Below, one piece after another: positions 59,441 to 64,000 of a DNA stretch of 64,000 nt (its first letter is position 1; every line of letters begins with the position of its first letter). The DNA comes from Hemibagrus wyckioides (Eukaryota > Chordata > Actinopteri > Siluriformes > Bagridae), in NCBI RefSeq assembly GCF_019097595.1, contig NC_080713.1, positions 8,172,199-8,236,198 on the forward strand, read 5' to 3'. Under the pieces are notes generated by a model. That model was not told the origin of the DNA, did not search any database, and saw only the letters and a program-made list of their open reading frames with translations. A program made the position numbers and the translations under genes.

Positions 59441-60439
59441 TATTACATGCTAAATCCTATAATGTTAATGTGTTTTGTTTTTTTTCTCAAGTGTAAATCT
59501 ACATCCTCCCTGCTACATTTAATGTTCAGCTACCAAATATTCACTGACTGCCCTGCCCTGCTTAGCATATCAGCCTGTTCATTATCCTCAAACATCACTT
59601 TGCATCTTTATTTTTCCTTTTCTTGCCTTCTTGGTGCTGCGTTATTTCATCTGCCATCAACCGTTTTTCTTTTGTACGTCCATCTCCTCTAACCCTGTGC
59701 TTACACTCAAATGTGAAAAGCCTGCAGGGGCAGAATTGTCCACTTACTCAGGAAGCCAAACACTTGCAACAAATTTGTGCTAAAGCAGGTTGTACCACCT
59801 AGCAAGGGGGCAACTGATTTACTTGCTAAATTAATGCGCATGTGGACTTGATTATGACCTTTACAGTTTGTAAGTGCTTGGGTGTGTTTGTATGTAGCAA
59901 GCTCCAGTCACTTTCATAAAAGTAATGCTGTTATTACATGGCAATCAACCCTCAAAAAAAACAAGACTAGCCCAGCAGGAATTCTCACAATTACCACCCA
60001 CACTGGAAGAAGAATCAAACCGTCTTTAAGGCAGGCAACTTTTAAAACAGTTATCGCCACTCTGCAGTAAATGAATCTAAAGTGTTCTTAACTCCTGAGG
60101 ACCCCCTGTTCTGCACAGTTTGAATTGTTCCCTAAATGAGATTTCAGCACTCAGTGAATGCCACTCTTTGACCAATTTATCGGATAGCTACATGTCTTCG
60201 AGTCATTGACCGTGGAGCTGTGAAGCTGCAATGCTACTCACCGCAATGGCTTCAGTTTCAGACATGATGTAATGAACCGGTGAACTAGTAATCATTCGAC
60301 AACGTGGAATCATCATACGTCTATATAGGCAGAGCATGCTGTTCTACTCTGATATATTTAGCCTGCACATCTCGCATTTGTGGCTTGTCTCTCTCTTGTG
60401 TTAGTTATATTGATAACTACAATTCGGCATTCACATAAA
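59441..60439. other. No gene recognised
   Basis: Unique sequence without recognised genes or repeats. Confidence 0.4.
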
Positions 60440-60760
60440 CACTGTGCTGTCTCTAAGCAAAGATATATTTGGATAATGTGCTACAGCGCATCCAGTAATG
60501 CCATCTGTGTATGACATTAGAGCCTAATGCAGGAAAAGCGTAGGTCATCTCTGTCATTCACGTCTTCTTCTTTTTTTTTAATGAATTGCTGCTGCCGCTC
60601 GGTACACCGCATGAGGTCATAACTCATACATAAAATGTGCCGCTTCACATGAATAATGTAACAAGGCCCAAAGCATCTTCCTTCTTCTTTCCTCCTTGAG
60701 AAGAGCATCCTGGGAGAAGAGATCATCTCAAGCATTTATGTTGTGGTGTTAAAAAGGTGG
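60440..60760. promoter_or_regulatory. Candidate conserved non-coding block (weak)
   Basis: Complex sequence free of repeats apart from a short poly-T. Flagged by texture only. Confidence 0.15.
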
Positions 60761-60789
60761 TATTGATGATGTCTTAAATGGCTGTTTAT

Positions 60790-61632
60790 CCCAGTGAGGG
60801 AGGCGTGGCCTCTGTTTTTGACAGTTTCAGTGAAGTGTGTCATATGTTTTAGTCAGTTACTATGAAGGAGGTGTGGCCTCTGATCCTGTCAGTCACAGTG
60901 GAGGAGGTGTGGCCTCTGCTTTTGTTAGTCACAGTAGAGGAGGTGTGGCCTCTGCTTCTGTAAGTCAGAGTGAAGGAGGTGTGACCTCTGATTCTGTCAG
61001 TCACAGTGGAGGAGGTGTGGCCTTTGCTTTTATTAATCACAGTAGAGGAGGTGTGGCCTCTGCTTCTGTAATTCACAATGAAGGAGGTGTGGGTTCTGTT
61101 TTTTGTTAGTCACAGTGGAGGTGTGGCCTCTGTTTCGGTTAGTCACAGTGGAGGAGGTGTGGCTTCTGTTTCTGTCAGTCAAAGTGGAGGAGGTGTGGCC
61201 TCTGATTCTGTTAGTCACAGTGGTGGAGGTGTGGCCCCTGCTTCTGTAAGTCACCGTGGAGGAGGTGTGGCCTCTGTTACTATTAGTCACAGTGGAGGAG
61301 GTGTGCCCTCTGTTACTATCAGTCACCATGGAGGAGGTGTGGCCACTATTTCTGTCAGTCCCAGTGAAGGAGGTGTGGCCTCTGTTTCTGTCATTTACAG
61401 TGAAGAAGGCATGAGCTCTTTCGGTCCCAGTGAAGAAGGCATGAGCTCTTTCGGTCCCAGTGAAGGTGGTATGGCCTCTGTCAGTCTCGGTAAAGTAAAC
61501 GTATCTTCTGTTTTTTGCAGTTCCAGTAAAGGGGTGTGGCAATCGTTTCTGTCAGTCCCAGTAAAGTAGTTGTGTCGTGTGGTAGGTGTGGTAGTTTTTT
61601 CCAGTCCAAGTCGAAGAGGCGTGGCCATTTAG
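60790..61632. repeat. 36-bp minisatellite, about 22 units
   Basis: The unit resembles tctgtcagtcacagtggagg followed by aggtgtggcctctgct. It recurs at 36-bp spacing with point changes and a few small length changes. The plus strand is G-rich. Because 36 is a multiple of three, frames stay open over hundreds of bases on both strands (plus 60837-61109 and 61078-61569; minus 60849-61076 and 61033-61542). The plus frame gives a 12-residue repeat such as SVSHSGGGVASV. No promoter, signal peptide or splice context marks it as a gene. Confidence 0.95.
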
Positions 61633-62329
61633 ATTCTCAATCCAGATGAATAAGGTGGAGTCTGACTCTTAGCTTCTAGGAAGAATACAAGCCCCGCCCC
61701 CACTCATCATAGCTAACTCTCACTTAACCTATAAATTCACTGTAGGATCATTATAAAAACACTAATACAAGCTGTACCATGCTGAACCATATTTAACTGC
61801 TTTAAATATAGGTTTTGTTAATCAGATTTGTTTGCGTCTAGAGATGCACATTATCTTGTCTCCATATAACCTGGCCATTGAAAGGACCTGACACAGAAAA
61901 ATACACTAACTAAATCAACTTATAGTTAAAAAGCATTTTGTTGTAGCTATGCCCATCATTGTTTACACATCAGAATTGGCTCCCTGAACTCTGTGAACCC
62001 TACATTCATGGTGCAAACAAGTGTGTTTACCTGTTTTTGCAAAAACAGCTACTTCAATCTGTTCATTTTTTTTTTTTTTTTGGCAAAAAATCAGTTGGAG
62101 GAAATGTTGTCCAAAGCACAGCCATGTAAATCACAACTGTAATTACCCAAATAAATAAATAAATCCACTCATGAAGCTGCTGGTGCTTTGCTAAAAGCAG
62201 AGCTCTAAAAGTCAAAGTGCTAAATAAACAAAGGCACAAATTACGGGTAAATCGTGTTCTGTATTATGCTATACTAACCTCCTGCTCTCTACAGTTCTTC
62301 TGCACCTCACATATAGCAGGGGAAATTAA

Positions 62330-62331
<2 letters not shown>
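61633..62331. other. No gene recognised
   Basis: Unique sequence with a poly-T run at about 62067-62082. Confidence 0.4.
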
Positions 62332-62380
<49 letters not shown>

Positions 62381-62424
62381 GTTATTATTATTATTTTTTT
62401 TATTATTATTATTTTCATTATTTA

Positions 62425-62455
<31 letters not shown>

Positions 62456-62456
62456 G
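62332..62456. repeat. (TTA)n microsatellite
   Basis: Interrupted trinucleotide run; poly-Leu and poly-Asn frames over it are translations of the repeat. Confidence 0.97.
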
Positions 62457-62595
62457 CATATATTACAACAATACTTGAACAATGAGGTTAATTGATTCAT
62501 ATATCTTCAATAAGTGCTTTATCCTTGCCACAGATGCAGTGCATCTGTATCCAATATACAAGTAGACCATATTGCCAATTTACTCTCTTAGGTCA

Positions 62596-62661
62596 TAAGA
62601 TAAGATAAGATAAGATAAGATAAGATAAGATAAGATAAGATAAGATAAGATAAGATAAGAT
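62596..62661. repeat. (GATAA)n microsatellite
   Basis: Pentanucleotide run next to a retroelement tail-like sequence. Confidence 0.97.
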
Positions 62662-62720
62662 ACTGTAAGACAAGATAGAACTTTATTAATTCCGATGGAA
62701 ATTCTTTTGCATCAGATTCC
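62662..62720 (-). repeat. Retroelement 3'-tail fragment
   Basis: agatagaactttattaattc followed by cgatggaaattctt resembles, on the minus strand, the ttcc...attaataaagttctatct end of fish LINE/SINE families that carry short tandem tails. Confidence 0.4.
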
Positions 62721-62879
62721 ATGCAAGGGGTCGAGTAGGAAATGTAGGAAAAAGCATGGGGCATTGCTTTGGACTAAAATCTAAATGATCATTAGCACAA
62801 ACAAACTAGACCTTTTTAAAACTAATACAATGTTTATCAACTATTATTTTAACCAACTCACAGCTCCAGAGTCTCCAGA

Positions 62880-63095
62880 GTAGAGTTCTACATGTCTCCC
62901 TGTGTTTTCTTGTGTTTCCTCAGGGTTCTTCAGTTTCCTCCCATCTTCCAAAAAGCTGCAGGCAGACTGTCTATGCTAAAGTGTCCCCATGAGTCCCATG
63001 CGGAGTGCATCCTCCTGTCAAGCAGAGTGTAACTGGGATCCAGTGCAACCCTGACCAGGATATGGTGGTTACTGAAGATCAATAAATTAATTTTA
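62880..63095 (+). repeat. Diverged AFC-like SINE (S3)
   Basis: Landmarks tctacatgtctccctgtgtt, gtttcctcagggttcttcag, tttcctcccatcttccaaaa and gatccagtgcaaccctgacc follow the S3 order. Confidence 0.55.
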
Positions 63096-63595
63096 GCTTG
63101 TTATTAAGTTACAAGTGTTAAAGTAAAATGTGGACTGATTATGGCAATATTGCAAGGGTGCCATTAGTATAAAGCAGCAGCATTTTTTACTTTTCTTTGC
63201 TCTACTCCACCATCCATCTGAAGTACACAGGTCTGATCTGAATAATGCAGTAGTTAGATATTTCTAGATGAAAAAACTGAAGCCTGACCTTGTTAAAATA
63301 TGCCTGTTTTTCAGCTTTAAATAATAAATGTTTTTTATAGATGATTGACAGTTTTGTGTCAAAAATGCGTGAACCTCTCCTGGCTGTAGATGTTTGGTTA
63401 ATGAGTGCAGGGTATAAAGTGCCTTGACTTCACATACACATCATTTATGAGCACATTCCTCAGTGAGTGAGGGGGTCAGTAAAGTGGTGAAAGAGTGAGT
63501 GTAAAAGAGAGTCAGTGACTGTGTAACATAAATGTAAGAGGGACTGAGTAAGCAAGTGTGGGAGGGAACAAGTAGCAGTTAGTGTGAGTGAGAGA
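63096..63595. other. No gene recognised
   Basis: Unique sequence that becomes GAGT-rich towards the array. Confidence 0.4.
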
Positions 63596-63633
63596 TCGAT
63601 TGATTGACTGAATGAGTGAGTGAGGATGGAAGG

Positions 63634-63699
<66 letters not shown>

Positions 63700-64000
63700 G
63701 TGAGTGAGTCAATGAGTGAGGATAAAAGTGAGTGAGTGAGTGAGTGAGTGAGTGAGTGAGTCAATGAGTGAGGATAAAAGTGAGTGAGTGAGTGAGTGAG
63801 TGAGTCAATGAGTGAGGATAAAAGTGAGTGAGTGAGTGAGTGAGTGAGTCAATGAGTGAGGATAAAAGTGAGTGAGTGAGTGAGTGAGTGAGTGAGTCAA
63901 TGAGTGAGGATAAAAGTGAGTGAGTGAGTGAGTGAGTGAGTGAGTGAGTGAGTGAGTCAATGAGTGAGGATAAAAGTGAGTGAGTGAGTGAGTGAGTGAG
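63596..64000. repeat. (GATT)n then (GAGT)n higher-order array, runs off the window
   Basis: GATT units (63634-63698) pass into GAGT units. A 20-bp block, caatgagtgaggataaaagt, starts at 63710, 63762, 63806, 63850, 63898 and 63958, with 6 to 10 GAGT units between blocks. The array is still continuing at the last base. Confidence 0.97.

Noticed and set aside
60837..61569. Candidate repeat-protein gene (12-residue repeat)
   Set aside because: A 36-bp minisatellite stays open by arithmetic, equally on both strands. Kept as a repeat and reported as an observation only.
62264..62500. Poly-asparagine and poly-leucine frames
   Set aside because: Both strands of one (TTA)n microsatellite.
63700..64000. 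CRISPR-like array with regularly spaced repeats
   Set aside because: The spacers are GAGT repeats, not unique sequences, and the genome is eukaryotic.

Overview
This window looks like an AT-rich, CpG-poor intergenic stretch of a teleost fish genome. The evidence is several Tc1-like transposon families with TA target sites, an L2-clade LINE with an esterase-type first ORF, RTE-clade LINE tails, at least four tRNA-headed SINE families, a hAT deletion derivative, a solo LTR, and very many microsatellites. A bony fish is well supported. An otophysan, possibly a catfish, is only an impression from the repeat mix. I found no host protein-coding gene, rRNA, true tRNA gene, CRISPR array or bacterial operon. 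Almost every longer open frame is a piece of a mobile element or a translated simple repeat.

Layout. 1-9 kb: Tc1 element A (1080-2623), a compound AT microsatellite, a SINE cluster at 4.0-5.3 kb with one SINE inside another, a candidate conserved non-coding block (6.04-6.42 kb), and an unclassified repeat (8.3-8.9 kb). 9-20 kb: a Tc1 DNA-binding-domain relic, an RTE LINE 3' end, a degenerate CCAAT-bearing tandem repeat (11.7-12.15 kb), SINEs, a (TGGA)n array growing from a SINE tail (17.04-17.5 kb), and an old Tc1 relic (19.0-19.6 kb). 20-26 kb: mostly unique, with a second candidate conserved block and SINEs.

26.36-30.47 kb: a decayed L2 LINE sits inside an internally deleted Tc1-like element. 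It keeps remnants of the esterase, endonuclease and reverse transcriptase domains, but the catalytic YADD box is deleted. 32-40 kb: two more Tc1 deletion derivatives (32274-32822, 37208-37760), a TIR-bounded MITE (36448-36953) and a transposase scrap (39.1 kb). 40753-42179: a hAT deletion derivative with a perfect 8-bp target-site duplication and an open 222-codon frame. 44129-45414: Tc1 element B, inserted into a (TA)n array. 47.5-48.4 kb: a broken Tc1 transposase. 49138-50379: the best-preserved element, a complete Tc1 whose 341-residue transposase frame is broken by only two stops.

54-58.5 kb: two diverged copies of one sequence lie in inverted orientation. The first carries a 445-bp solo LTR with a 5-bp duplication, the second keeps the empty site, and an RTE LINE 3' end abuts the second. 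59-64 kb: a SINE, a 36-bp minisatellite open on both strands (60.79-61.63 kb), more microsatellites, and a GAGT-based higher-order array running off the window end.

I did not find a convincing new biological system. The most informative observations concern how repeats are nested, how non-autonomous copies arose, and how microsatellites grow from retroelement tails. All family names come from motif recognition by eye, without database comparison.
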